A stretch of DNA of 64,000 bases, from assembly GCF_029888045.1 (NCBI RefSeq), contig NZ_JARXRN010000020.1, positions 367,151 to 431,150 on the forward strand. Reading direction: 5' to 3'. The notes beneath the pieces were generated by a model. The model saw only the letters and a list, made by a program, of their open reading frames with translations. It was not told the DNA's origin and did no database searches. Position numbers and translations under genes: made by a program. This stretch comes from Luteimonas rhizosphaericola. GTDB taxonomy: Bacteria > Pseudomonadota > Gammaproteobacteria > Xanthomonadales > Xanthomonadaceae. Positions 43,049 to 52,457 of the stretch are shown piece after piece (the stretch's first letter is position 1; each line of letters opens with the position of its first letter).

Positions 43049-43921
43049 TTACACGTCGCACAGGCGGATGGCCTCGCGCAGCGAGACGACCGGGTCCGGC
43101 GCCGACGGCATGAATTCCTGGGCGACGTACCCGTCGAACCCGGTGTCGCGGATCGCGCGGCAGATGGCCGGGTAGTTCAGCTCCTGGTCCGCGCCGATCT
43201 CGTGCCGGCCCGGCACGCCCGCGGTGTGGTAATGCACGAACCAGCGGTGGTTCCGGCGGATGGTGGCGATGATGTCGCCCTCCATGATCTGCATGTGGTA
43301 GATGTCGTAGAGCAGGCCGAAGTGGTCCGACCCGAGCGTCTCGCACAGTTCGACGCCCCAGGCGGAGCGGTCGCACAGGTAGTCGGGGTGGTCGACGCGC
43401 GAGTTCAGCAGTTCCATCACCAGCCTGACGCCGCGCTTCTCCGCATGGCCGAGGATGCGCTTGAGGCCGGCGGCCGAATTGGCCAGGCCTTCGGCCGGGT
43501 CCATGCCGTCGCGGTTGCCGGAAAAGCAGATCAGGTTGCGGTACCCGGCATCGGCCACCAGGTCGATGTGGCGGGTGTAGCGCGCCACCAGTTCGTCGTG
43601 GAAGCGGGTGTCGGCGAAGCCCTGCTCCAGGCCCAGTTCGGCGCCGTTGCACATCGAGCTGTCCACGTCGTGCGCCCTCAGCGTGGCCCAGTCGTCCGGG
43701 CCGACCAGGTCGATGGCGGAAAAGCCGATCTGCCTGACCGTCCGGCACAGCTCGGCGATCGGCGTCTGTCCGAACGTCCAGCGCGCCACCGAGTGCTTGA
43801 GGCTGGATGTCAGCGGTTGCGCAGCGGCATCGGCGGCCGGGACGAGGCCCGACGCCGCCAGCCCCAGCCCGCCTACCATCGTGGCGCGCAGCGCGTCGCG
43901 CCGGGTGAATGTGTGCTTCAA
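43049..43921 (-). CDS. Tat-exported TIM-barrel isomerase-like protein
   Basis: The 290-residue protein starts at TTG 43921, which has a perfect GGAGG 6 bases upstream. No better start is near, since the ATG at 44029 gives an abnormal arginine-rich lead. The N-terminus is a Tat signal (TFTRRDALRATMVGGLGLAA). The barrel resembles hydroxypyruvate isomerase, with VMELLN, LLYDIYHMQIMEGD, VHYHTAGVPGRHEIG and VAQEFM supplying metal ligands. It is the first gene of the leftward operon. A periplasmic enzyme of this fold beside a periplasmic dehydrogenase suggests isomerisation or elimination on a freshly made 3-keto-sugar. Confidence 0.87.
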   Translation of the reverse strand: MKHTFTRRDALRATMVGGLGLAASGLVPAADAAAQPLTSSLKHSVARWTFGQTPIAELCRTVRQIGFSAIDLVGPDDWATLRAHDVDSSMCNGAELGLEQGFADTRFHDELVARYTRHIDLVADAGYRNLICFSGNRDGMDPAEGLANSAAGLKRILGHAEKRGVRLVMELLNSRVDHPDYLCDRSAWGVELCETLGSDHFGLLYDIYHMQIMEGDIIATIRRNHRWFVHYHTAGVPGRHEIGADQELNYPAICRAIRDTGFDGYVAQEFMPSAPDPVVSLREAIRLCDV

Positions 43922-44176
43922 GTCAGGCCTCCCCGGGTTTGCCCACGCGGCGGTGCCGGCATTGCGCCCGACCCGGCGGAACGGACGCCGGCCTGCCGAT
44001 ACCGAGGCATGGAAGATACGTCGCGCGGCCACCGGGGCAAGCGCGCACAGACAGGTTCATGAATCGTGGCGGCCGGGATGCGCGCGACAGGCGCGCCAGC
44101 CGCATGCGGCCTGGTCGACGAAATGCCCATGCTCCACCGGCCTCCCAACCGGTACAGACACGCGAATCCGCTCGGA

Positions 44177-44190
44177 TGCAATCGATTGCA
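44177..44190. promoter_or_regulatory. LacI-family operator, copy 2
   Basis: TGCAATCGATTGCA is a perfect 14-bp palindrome. With flanks, CGGATGCAATCGATTGCA is identical to copy 1 at 32361-32378. It overlaps the predicted -10 and start of the leftward promoter. A half-site CGATTGCA at 44209-44216 overlaps the -35 box. Confidence 0.87.
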
Positions 44191-44217
44191 CGATAACAAC
44201 AGCGCGCCCGATTGCAA
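44190..44217 (-). promoter_or_regulatory. Promoter of the leftward arm
   Basis: On the minus strand TTGCAA (44212-44217) is followed after 16 bp by TATCGT (44190-44195). Transcription would start near 44183, in the middle of the operator. This is the same layout as at the other end of the locus. Confidence 0.5.
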
Positions 44218-44422
44218 GCGCCCCGCGGGGATCCGTCTTCCGCCATCCGGCGTCTCCGCATCCGGGCAATCGGCGCGGATGACCCGCGCCATCGACGCCT
44301 GGAACGGGTCCGCGGCACTCCAGGGCCCCGGCAGGCCGGTCGGGCGCGACTCCGCGCCTGCCGCTCTCGGGCGAGACCGGACCGGCTTAAACCCTGGCCC
44401 GCGCGCCCGCATCGGACTGGAT

Positions 44423-45007
44423 ATGCTGATGGCGACGATGAGTGCATCCCTGGACGAGACAGACTCCGCGACCGACGTGGACCACGCGCTGGCGCGGGCA
44501 TCGGCCGGCGGGGATGTCGCCGCGTTCGAGGCGCTGTACCGCCGGCATGCGGGACGCGTCCACGGCGTGATCCTGCGGCTGGTGGGCCACCAGCACAGCC
44601 GCGCCGAGGACCTGACCCAGGAAGCCTTCGTCCGCGCCTGGCAGGCGCTTCCCGGATTCCGGTTCGAGAGCGCGGTCGGCACCTGGCTGCACCGGCTGGC
44701 CGCCAATACCGCGCTGATGGAACTGCGCAGCCGCCGCAGCGCGCCGGGCATGGACGGCGACGAGGCTGCGCTGGACGCGATCGGCAGCGTGGATTCGGCC
44801 GGACACGCCACCGCGCTGTCGCTGGACCTGCAGCAGGCGGTGGACAGCCTGCCGCCCCGCGCCCGCGCGGTCCTGGTGCTGTACGACATCGAAGGCTGGA
44901 CGCACGAGGAAATCGCCACCGCCCTCGACATGGCGGTCGGCACGTCCAAGGCACAGTTGCATCGCGCCCGCAGACTGCTGCGCGCGAAGCTGGGAGACCA
45001 CGCATGA
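44423..45007 (+). CDS. ECF-family RNA polymerase sigma factor
   Basis: The protein has 194 residues. Region 2 is LYRRHAGRVHGVILRLVGHQHSRAEDLTQEAFVRAWQALPGFR. Region 4 is LPPRARAVLVLYDIEGWTHEEIATALDMAVGTSKAQLHRARRLLR. Both belong to the sigma-70 ECF family. The start may be ATG 44423, 44429 or 44438; none has a clear ribosome site. The next gene overlaps by 4 bp and encodes a membrane protein that is probably its anti-sigma factor. Confidence 0.9.
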   Translation: MLMATMSASLDETDSATDVDHALARASAGGDVAAFEALYRRHAGRVHGVILRLVGHQHSRAEDLTQEAFVRAWQALPGFRFESAVGTWLHRLAANTALMELRSRRSAPGMDGDEAALDAIGSVDSAGHATALSLDLQQAVDSLPPRARAVLVLYDIEGWTHEEIATALDMAVGTSKAQLHRARRLLRAKLGDHA

Positions 45008-45570
45008 CCCACGACGCTTCCAACCACGACCTGCCTGCCGCACTGCGGCTGCAGCTGCGCGGCCTGCGGCGCGACACGCCGCCGGCGCGCGACCTGTGGC
45101 CGGACCTGTCCTCGCGCCTGGCCGCGCTGCCGGTGGAGCCCGCACAGGAGGCGCCCGCCCGTGCGCCCACCCGCCTCCGCCCGCTGCCCGCGCTGGCCGC
45201 CGCGGCGGTGCTGGCGCTGGCGCTCGGCCTCGGCTGGCAGCTGCGGCCCGACACCGCGGTGCCCGTCGCCGTCGATGCGGCCCCGGCGACAGCCACGCCC
45301 GCCGCCAAACCTGCGCCGGTCGCGCGTACGCCCGCTCCACTGGTGGTCCAGGCCGATGCCATGGCGCGCGAATACGAGGGCGCGCTGCGCGAACTGACCG
45401 CGGCGCGCCCGCCGGTCGCCGGCCACCCGGCCCTGATCGAACTCGACCGCAGCGCGGACGACGTCCGCGAGGCCATCGCGCACGATCCCGACGCGGTCTT
45501 CCTGCTCCAGCGGCTGCAGCGCGTGTACGCGCAGCGGCTGTCGCTGACCCAACGCCTGGCCCGGGCCTGA
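45004..45570 (+). CDS. Probable anti-sigma factor, single-pass membrane protein
   Basis: The 188-residue protein has a cytoplasmic N-terminus of about 55 residues (RLQLRGLRRDTPPARDLWPDLSSRL), one membrane helix near 59-75 ([16 protein letters not shown]), an alanine/proline linker and a helical periplasmic part. I see no zinc-binding HxxxCxxC, so it is not a ZAS type. The call rests on the 4-bp overlap with the sigma gene and the topology. Confidence 0.7.
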   Translation: MTHDASNHDLPAALRLQLRGLRRDTPPARDLWPDLSSRLAALPVEPAQEAPARAPTRLRPLPALAAAAVLALALGLGWQLRPDTAVPVAVDAAPATATPAAKPAPVARTPAPLVVQADAMAREYEGALRELTAARPPVAGHPALIELDRSADDVREAIAHDPDAVFLLQRLQRVYAQRLSLTQRLARA

Positions 45571-45607
45571 TGCCCCGGCCGCGACGCTCCCATTCGAGGA
45601 CATCCCG

Positions 45608-46495
45608 ATGAAAGCCCTGACCCTGACCGCCGCCCTGCTCGCCTGCCTCGGCACCGCGCCCGCCTTCGCCGCCACCCCGATCGACGAGACCCGGCCGCTG
45701 GACGCGCGCGGCCAGCTGGAGATCTCCAACGTGAAGGGCCGCATCGAGGTGCGCGCCTGGGACCGCGAGGAAGTCCATATCACCGGCAGCCTCGGCGACG
45801 GCGTCGAGCGGCTGCAGGTCGAGGGCGACCGCAAGTCGCTCGAGGTGAAGGTGCGCTATCCGCGCAACAGCCGCGACACCGAGCCCACCACGCTGGTGCT
45901 GCAGGTGCCGCGCCAGGTCGAACTGGAAGTGGACGGCGTCGCGGTCGAGATCGACGTCAACGGCGTCGCCGGCCGCAGCCTGGACATCGAGAGCGTGAGC
46001 GGCGACGTGGTGGCCGTGGGCGCGCCGCGCGAGGCTGATATCAGCAGCGTCAGCGGCAACCTGCAGCTGAACCTCAATTCGAACAACGTCGAGGCGGAAA
46101 GCGTGAGCGGCAACATCGCGCTTCGCGGGCGCATCGAGGGCGAGATCTCGGCCGAGACCGTCTCGGGCGACATCCGCATCGACACCCGCGGCCAGGCCGC
46201 GCGCCGCCTGTCCACCAGCACCGTGTCGGGCAGCGCCAGCTACACCGGCGGCCTGGCGCCGGGCGGGCGCATCAGCGCCGAATCGGTCAGTGGCGACATC
46301 CGCCTCGCGCTGCCGGCCTCGGTCTCGGCCCGCGTCAGCGCCGAGAGCTTCAGCGGCGACCTGCGCGCCCCCGGCGTGCGGATCGACAAGCCGAAGTACG
46401 GCCCGGGCTCGAGCTTCGAACACACCTTCGGCGATGGCGCCGGCGAGATCCGGATGGAGACCTTCTCGGGCAGCGCGGAGCTGGTGCTGGAGTGA
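45608..46495 (+). CDS. Secreted DUF4097 beta-repeat protein
   Basis: The 295-residue protein has a signal peptide ([20 protein letters not shown]) and a right-handed beta-repeat domain. [49 protein letters not shown] and ETFSGSA recur about every 20-35 residues, the DUF4097/DUF4098 pattern. Relatives are often encoded beside ECF sigma and anti-sigma genes, and this one follows them by 37 bp with GAGGAC as ribosome site. Envelope location; function unknown. Confidence 0.87.
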   Translation: MKALTLTAALLACLGTAPAFAATPIDETRPLDARGQLEISNVKGRIEVRAWDREEVHITGSLGDGVERLQVEGDRKSLEVKVRYPRNSRDTEPTTLVLQVPRQVELEVDGVAVEIDVNGVAGRSLDIESVSGDVVAVGAPREADISSVSGNLQLNLNSNNVEAESVSGNIALRGRIEGEISAETVSGDIRIDTRGQAARRLSTSTVSGSASYTGGLAPGGRISAESVSGDIRLALPASVSARVSAESFSGDLRAPGVRIDKPKYGPGSSFEHTFGDGAGEIRMETFSGSAELVLE

Positions 46496-46557
46496 GTGCG
46501 CGCGCCGCCGGCCCCTGAGCCGGCCCATGCCGGGAGGCGAGGCGGCACAATGGGCGC

Positions 46558-47369
<812 letters not shown>

Positions 47370-47373
<4 letters not shown>

Positions 47374-48227
47374 GCGCTGCGGGGAACGCCCTGGAAACCG
47401 ACGTCCGGGCCGACGATGGCCACCGCTGGCGCCTGCTCGCACGGATCCCGCAGGCCCCGCGCCAGGCGCTGCTGTGGCTGCCGGCGCTGGGCGTGGCCGC
47501 GCGTCACTACCTGCCGTTCGCCGAGGCGCTCGCGCAGCGCGGGGTCGCGGTGTTCGTGCACGAGTGGCGCGGCCACGGCTCCAGCGACGTGCGCGCCGGC
47601 GGCGGCCGCGACTGGGGCTACCGCGAACTCCTGCTCTCGGACATCCCGGCCAGCCAGGCCGCCATTGACGGCCTGCTGCCCGAGGCCCGCACGCGCGTGA
47701 TCGGCGGCCACAGCCTGGGCGGACAGCTGGCCTGCTGCCGCCTGGCGCTGGCGCCCGGATCGGCTGCGGCGCTGTGGCTGGTCGCCAGCGGCGCGCCGTA
47801 CTGGCGCGCGTTCCCGATGCCGCAACGGCTGGCGCTGCCGCTCGCCTACCGCTTCCTGCCGTGGCTGGCGCGCAGGCACGGGTCCCTGCCCGGGCGCCGC
47901 ATCGGTTTCGGCGGCAACGAGGCCGCTGGCGTGATCGAGGACTGGGCCCGCACCGCGCTCAGCGGCCGCTATGCGGCCCGTGGCCTGGATGGCGACCTCG
48001 AGGGCGGGCTGGCCCGCGTGACGCGGCCGGTACGCGCCGTGCGGCTGGCCGAGGACTGGCTCGCGCCGCGCGGCTCGCTCGACTTCCTGCTGGGCAAGCT
48101 GCCGGCAGCGGCGGCGGCGGTCGCCTGCCTGGACGCCCGCGCCGCCGGCACGCGCGCCGACCACTATGCGTGGATGAGGGCGCCCGACGCGGTCGCGGAC
48201 TGGCTGGTTCAGCCCGCGTCGGCGTAG
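47370..48227 (+). CDS. Alpha/beta-hydrolase family protein
   Basis: The 285-residue protein has the nucleophile elbow GGHSLGGQLAC with the catalytic serine, the oxyanion region LLWLPALGVAARHYLPFAEAL, and a late histidine in RADHYAWMRAP. It begins with GTG overlapping the thiD stop (GTGA). No signal peptide. Relatives are annotated as serine aminopeptidase S33-like. Its end overlaps the convergent galE by 19 bp. Confidence 0.85.
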
Positions 48228-49228
48228 CCGGACGGATTCATCGACTGCCAGCGCCACGCGTCCCGGCACATGGCATCGACGTCGAGCTCCGCGCGCCAGC
48301 CCAGCAGCGCCTCGGCAAGGGACGGGTCGGCATAGACCTCGGCCACGTCGCCGGCGCGCCGGCCGACGATCTCGTAGGGCACCGGGCGCCCCGAGGCCCG
48401 TTCGAAGGCCTGCACCAGCTGCAGCACGCTCACCCCCGTGCCGGTGCCGAGGTTGACGGTGAAGCCCGCTCCGGTGCGCTCCAGCGTGTCCAGCGCATCG
48501 GCATGGGCGCGGGCCAGGTCCAGCACGTGGATGTAGTCGCGCACGCCGGTGCCGTCGACCGTGGGCCAGTCGCCGCCGTAGATGCTCAGCGCCGGTCGCC
48601 GTCCGACGGCCACCTGGCAGATGTAGGGCATCAGGTTGTTCGGCACCCCGCCCGGATCCTCGCCGATCAGGCCCGAGCCGTGCGCGCCGACCGGGTTGAA
48701 ATACCGCAGCACCCCGGCCCGGAAGCCCGGGTCGGCCGCGCACAGGTCGGCGATCAGCTGTTCCATCACCAGCTTGGTGCGGCCGTAGGGATTGGTGACG
48801 CGCAGCGGCGCGTCCTCGGTGACCGGCACCCGGTCGGGGTCGCCGTAGACCGTGGCCGAGGAACTGAACACCAGCCGCGACACCCCTCCCTCGCGCATCG
48901 CCTGCAGCAGGTTCAGGGTGCCGGTGATGTTGTTGTCGAAGTAGTCCAGCGGACGCTCGCAGGATTCGCCGACCGCCTTGAGCGCGGCGAAGTGCAGCAC
49001 CGCGTCGAACCCGCCGCCGGCCAGCAGCGCGCGCGTGGCGTCGCGGTCGCGCAGATCCACGTTGTGGAACGCGACCGGCGCGCCGATGATCGCCTGCAGG
49101 CGGTCGAGCACGCGCGGCGAACTGTTGCTGAGGTTGTCGGCGACCACCAGTTCGTGCCCGCGCGCGGCCAGTTCGACGCAGGTGTGGCTGCCGATGTAGC
49201 CGGTGCCGCCGAAGACCAGGATGCGCAT
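48209..49228 (-). CDS. galE: UDP-glucose 4-epimerase GalE
   Basis: The 339-residue extended short-chain dehydrogenase has GGTGYIGSHT (NAD loop), SSSATVYGD with the catalytic serine/threonine region, NPYGRTKLVMEQ (YxxxK), and YFNPVGAHGSGLIGEDP plus GVRDYIHVLDLARAH, which are GalE hallmarks. It makes UDP-galactose for the exopolysaccharide locus that starts 200 bp away in the other direction. The ATG at 49228 begins two residues before the first beta strand. Confidence 0.95.
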   Translation of the reverse strand: MRILVFGGTGYIGSHTCVELAARGHELVVADNLSNSSPRVLDRLQAIIGAPVAFHNVDLRDRDATRALLAGGGFDAVLHFAALKAVGESCERPLDYFDNNITGTLNLLQAMREGGVSRLVFSSSATVYGDPDRVPVTEDAPLRVTNPYGRTKLVMEQLIADLCAADPGFRAGVLRYFNPVGAHGSGLIGEDPGGVPNNLMPYICQVAVGRRPALSIYGGDWPTVDGTGVRDYIHVLDLARAHADALDTLERTGAGFTVNLGTGTGVSVLQLVQAFERASGRPVPYEIVGRRAGDVAEVYADPSLAEALLGWRAELDVDAMCRDAWRWQSMNPSGYADAG

Positions 49229-49427
49229 GCGCGGGTGCCCGACTCGTGTCCGGCGCGCATTATCCACCACCGCCGGCGGATTCCGGGCAGGGCGTACGCT
49301 GGCCTGTCGCCGCCGCATCCCGCGTTGTGCATTGGCGCATGCGTGGATCCGTACACGCCGGCGGCCGACCGGTCGCGCGGGCGCGGTCCGCTAGACTGCG
49401 CCCGCCCACCCAACGACAGCCGACCGG

Positions 49428-50717
49428 ATGACCGCCACCCTTCCCGACCGCAACGACGTGCGCATCGCCATCATCGGCCTGGGCTACGTGGGGTTGCCGC
49501 TGGCCGCCGCCTTCGGCCGCCAGTACCCCACGCTCGGCTTCGACATCGACGCCGCCCGCATCGACGAGCTGCGCCGGCACCACGACCACACCCTGGAGAT
49601 GTCGCCCGAAGAGCTGCAGGCCTCCACCCGGCTGACGTGCTCGTCGGATCCGGCCGACTTGGCCGGCTGCAACGTGTTCATCGTCACCGTGCCCACGCCG
49701 ATCGACGAGTACAAGCGCCCGGACCTGCGCCCGCTGGAATCGGCAAGCCGCACCGTGGGCCGCGCGATCGCGCGCGGCGGCATCGCGGTCTTCGAGTCCA
49801 CCGTGTATCCGGGTGCGACCGAGGAAGTGTGCGTGCCGATCATCGAGCGCGAGTCCGGGCTGGCGTTCAACCGCGACTTCTACGCCGGCTACAGCCCAGA
49901 GCGCATCAACCCGGGCGACAAGGAGCACCGGCTGGAGACGATCCTCAAGGTCACCTCGGGCTCGACACCCGAGGTCGCCGACTTCGTCGATGCGCTGTAC
50001 GCCAGCGTGGTCACCGCCGGCACCCACAAGGCCTCGAGCATCCGCGTGGCCGAGGCGGCGAAGGTGATCGAGAACACCCAGCGCGACGTCAACATCGCCC
50101 TGATCAACGAGCTGGCGCTGATCTTCGGCCGGCTCGGCATCGATACCCACGAGGTGCTCGAGGCCGCGGGCACGAAGTGGAACTTCCTGCCGTTCCGACC
50201 CGGGCTGGTGGGCGGCCACTGCATCGGCGTGGATCCGTACTACCTGACCCACAAGGCGCAGCAGATCGGCTACCACCCCGAGGTGATCCTGGCCGGGCGC
50301 CGGATCAACGACGCCATGGGTGGCCATGTCGCCCAGCGCGTGGTCAAGCTGATGCAGCAGCGCGGCCTTCGCACGGCCGGCGCCAAGGTGCTGGTGCTGG
50401 GCCTGGCGTTCAAGGAGAACTGCCCCGACCTGCGCAACACCCGGGTGACCGACATCATCGACGAGCTGCGCACCTACAGCGTGGACGTCGACGTGCACGA
50501 CCCGTGGGTGTCGCCAGCGCAGGCGCGCCACGAGTACGGGATTTCGCCGGTCGCCGAGCCGGCAGCGGGCAGCTACGACGCGGTGGTGCTGGCGGTGGCG
50601 CATCGCGAGTTCGTGGCCCTGGGCGCGGACGGCGTGCGCGCGCTGTGCAAGCCCGATGCGATCGTGTTCGACGTCAAGCGCGCGCTGCCGCGCGATCGCG
50701 TCGACGGCTGCCTCTGA
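49428..50717 (+). CDS. Nucleotide-sugar 6-dehydrogenase, TviB/WbpA type
   Basis: The 429-residue enzyme has [14 protein letters not shown] (NAD loop), [17 protein letters not shown], and the catalytic cysteine in [12 protein letters not shown] (C265), with [26 protein letters not shown] and [18 protein letters not shown] are typical of TviB, which oxidises UDP-GlcNAc to UDP-GlcNAcA; UDP-GalNAc is also possible. It opens the exopolysaccharide operon and is followed 19 bp later by a 4-epimerase. Confidence 0.92.
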   Translation: MTATLPDRNDVRIAIIGLGYVGLPLAAAFGRQYPTLGFDIDAARIDELRRHHDHTLEMSPEELQASTRLTCSSDPADLAGCNVFIVTVPTPIDEYKRPDLRPLESASRTVGRAIARGGIAVFESTVYPGATEEVCVPIIERESGLAFNRDFYAGYSPERINPGDKEHRLETILKVTSGSTPEVADFVDALYASVVTAGTHKASSIRVAEAAKVIENTQRDVNIALINELALIFGRLGIDTHEVLEAAGTKWNFLPFRPGLVGGHCIGVDPYYLTHKAQQIGYHPEVILAGRRINDAMGGHVAQRVVKLMQQRGLRTAGAKVLVLGLAFKENCPDLRNTRVTDIIDELRTYSVDVDVHDPWVSPAQARHEYGISPVAEPAAGSYDAVVLAVAHREFVALGADGVRALCKPDAIVFDVKRALPRDRVDGCL

Positions 50718-50736
50718 CCCTTCCACGGAGTCTTCC

Positions 50737-51744
50737 ATGCGTGTCCTGGTCACCGGCGCCGCCGGTTTCATCGGTTCCCACCTCAGCCATCGCCTGGTCG
50801 AACGCGGCGACGAGGTCCTGGGGTTCGACAACCTCAACAACTACTACGACCCGGCGCTCAAGCAGGCCCGGCTGGACCGGCTCCTGCCGAAGCCCGGCTT
50901 CTCCTTCGTCAAGGGCGCGCTGGAGGACCGCGGCACGCTCGAGCGCGCCTTCGCCAACTTCCGCCCGCAGCGGGTGGTCAACCTGGCCGCGCAGGCCGGC
51001 GTGCGCTATTCGCTCGAGAACCCGCACGCCTACATCGACAGCAACATCACCGGCTTCACCAACGTGCTCGAGGCCTGCCGCCACGGCGGCGTGGAACACC
51101 TGGTCTATGCCTCGTCGAGCTCGGTCTACGGCGCCAACCGCAAGCTGCCGTTCGCGGTCGAGGACAGCGTCGACCATCCGGTGAGCCTGTACGCGGCCAC
51201 CAAGAAGGCCAACGAACTGATGGCGCACACCTACAGCCACCTGTTCGCGCTGCCGACCACGGGCCTGCGCTTCTTCACCGTGTACGGCCCCTGGGGCCGG
51301 CCGGACATGGCGCTGTTCCTGTTCACCAGGAACATCCTCGAGGGCCGGCCGATCGACGTGTTCAACCACGGCCGCCACACCCGCGACTTCACCTACGTCG
51401 ACGACATCGTCGAGGGCGTGATCCGCACCCTCGACCGCGTGCCCGGGCCGGACCCCGACTACGATCCGCTGCTGCCCAACCCGGGCTCGTCGAGCGCGCC
51501 GTACCGGGTCTACAACATCGGCAACCACAGCCCGGTGCAGCTGATGCGCTACATCGAGGTGCTGGAGGACTGCCTGGGCCGCAAGGCCGAGAAAAACCTG
51601 CTGCCGATGCAGCCGGGCGACGTGCCCGACACCGAGGCCGACGTCTCGGCCCTGCAGCGCGACACCGGCTACACGCCGGCCACGCCGATCGAAACCGGCG
51701 TGCGCAACTTCGTGGAGTGGTACCGGGCGTTCTACGGCGCCTGA
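50737..51744 (+). CDS. UDP-uronate 4-epimerase-like NAD-dependent epimerase
   Basis: The 335-residue enzyme contains [60 protein letters not shown] (YxxxK) and [17 protein letters not shown], typical of the CapI/UDP-glucuronate 4-epimerase group. Downstream of a TviB-type dehydrogenase it may epimerise UDP-GlcNAcA to UDP-GalNAcA, although the sequence resembles UDP-GlcA epimerases more than TviC. Substrate therefore open. Confidence 0.88.
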   Translation: MRVLVTGAAGFIGSHLSHRLVERGDEVLGFDNLNNYYDPALKQARLDRLLPKPGFSFVKGALEDRGTLERAFANFRPQRVVNLAAQAGVRYSLENPHAYIDSNITGFTNVLEACRHGGVEHLVYASSSSVYGANRKLPFAVEDSVDHPVSLYAATKKANELMAHTYSHLFALPTTGLRFFTVYGPWGRPDMALFLFTRNILEGRPIDVFNHGRHTRDFTYVDDIVEGVIRTLDRVPGPDPDYDPLLPNPGSSSAPYRVYNIGNHSPVQLMRYIEVLEDCLGRKAEKNLLPMQPGDVPDTEADVSALQRDTGYTPATPIETGVRNFVEWYRAFYGA

Positions 51745-51788
51745 ACGCGCGCGTCCGCGGGCCGGGCGCCGGCGTGTCCGCGACAGGA

Positions 51789-51821
51789 GTGTTTTCGCGT
51801 TTGTCTTCGTATCGGAAACAC
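51789..51821 (+). promoter_or_regulatory. AT-rich leader with inverted repeat before the export genes
   Basis: GTGTTTTC (51789-51796) and GAAACAC (51815-51821) can pair across an 18-base T-rich loop, just upstream of the export lipoprotein gene. The patch is unusually AT-rich for this window. It could hold a promoter or leader structure; no clear boxes. Confidence 0.3.
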
Positions 51822-51836
51822 CACGGGGACACACCA

Positions 51837-52457
51837 ATGCGCATGCTCCGCCTCGTCGCGGCCCTCCTGTTCCTGCCCCTGCTCGGGGCCTGCGCGTCCA
51901 GCGTGCAGCAATCGACCACGCCGCCGCCGGCGGTCCAGGCCCTGGTCGACGACTACCTGATCGGCGTCGACGACGAAGTGCAGGTCACGGTCTGGCGCAA
52001 CCCCGAGCTCGGCATCACCGTGCCCGTGCGTCCGGACGGCCGGATCTCCGTGCCGCTGGTCGGCGACGTGGTCGCCGGTGGTCGCACGCCGGGCCAGGTC
52101 GCGGCCGACATCCAGGACAAGCTCGGCGCCTATGTGCGCGATCCGCAGGTGGCCGTGATCCTGACCCAGCTGCGCAGCCACGAGTACCTCTCGCGGGTGC
52201 GGGTGACCGGCGCGGTGCGCCAGCCCATCTCGATCCCCTACCGTCAGGGCATGACCGTGCTCGACGCGGTGCTGGCGGCCGGAGGCGTGACCGAATTCGC
52301 CGCCGCCGACCGCGCCGACCTGTTCCGCCGCAACGAGGACGCGACCACCACGTCCTACGCCGTGCGCCTGGACCGGATCCTCAACCGCGGCGAGCTGGAC
52401 ACCAACTACCCGGTCGCGCCGGGTGACGTGATCACCATCCCGGAGCGCACGTTCTGA
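51837..52457 (+). CDS. Polysaccharide export outer-membrane lipoprotein (Wza-like, short XrtA type)
   Basis: The 206-residue protein has a lipoprotein signal with lipobox LLGAC (C18) and the polysaccharide biosynthesis/export domain (YLIGVDDEVQVTVWRNPELG, VRPDGRISVPLVGDVVAGG). A SLBB-like region follows (VRVTGAVRQPISIPYRQGMT), ending in APGDVITIPE. At about 200 residues it matches the short export proteins of exosortase-linked EPS loci rather than full-length Wza. Its stop overlaps the next ATG by 1 bp. Confidence 0.9.
   Translation: MRMLRLVAALLFLPLLGACASSVQQSTTPPPAVQALVDDYLIGVDDEVQVTVWRNPELGITVPVRPDGRISVPLVGDVVAGGRTPGQVAADIQDKLGAYVRDPQVAVILTQLRSHEYLSRVRVTGAVRQPISIPYRQGMTVLDAVLAAGGVTEFAAADRADLFRRNEDATTTSYAVRLDRILNRGELDTNYPVAPGDVITIPERTF

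Larger units (their letters stand above)
43922..44422. other. 501 bp divergent intergenic region with operator and promoter
   Basis: This is the only gap above 300 bp. It separates the leftward sugar-oxidation operon from the ECF sigma gene. It holds the second LacI-type operator and a promoter reading left (44190-44217). That leaves a leader of about 260 bases before the TTG start. I see no convincing small gene in the leader, and no clear promoter for the sigma gene. Confidence 0.7.

Noticed and set aside
43922..44032. N-terminal extension of the Tat-exported TIM-barrel protein to an ATG near 44029
   Set aside because: It would put 37 arginine-rich residues before the Tat signal. The TTG at 43921 has a perfect GGAGG and gives a normal Tat signal.
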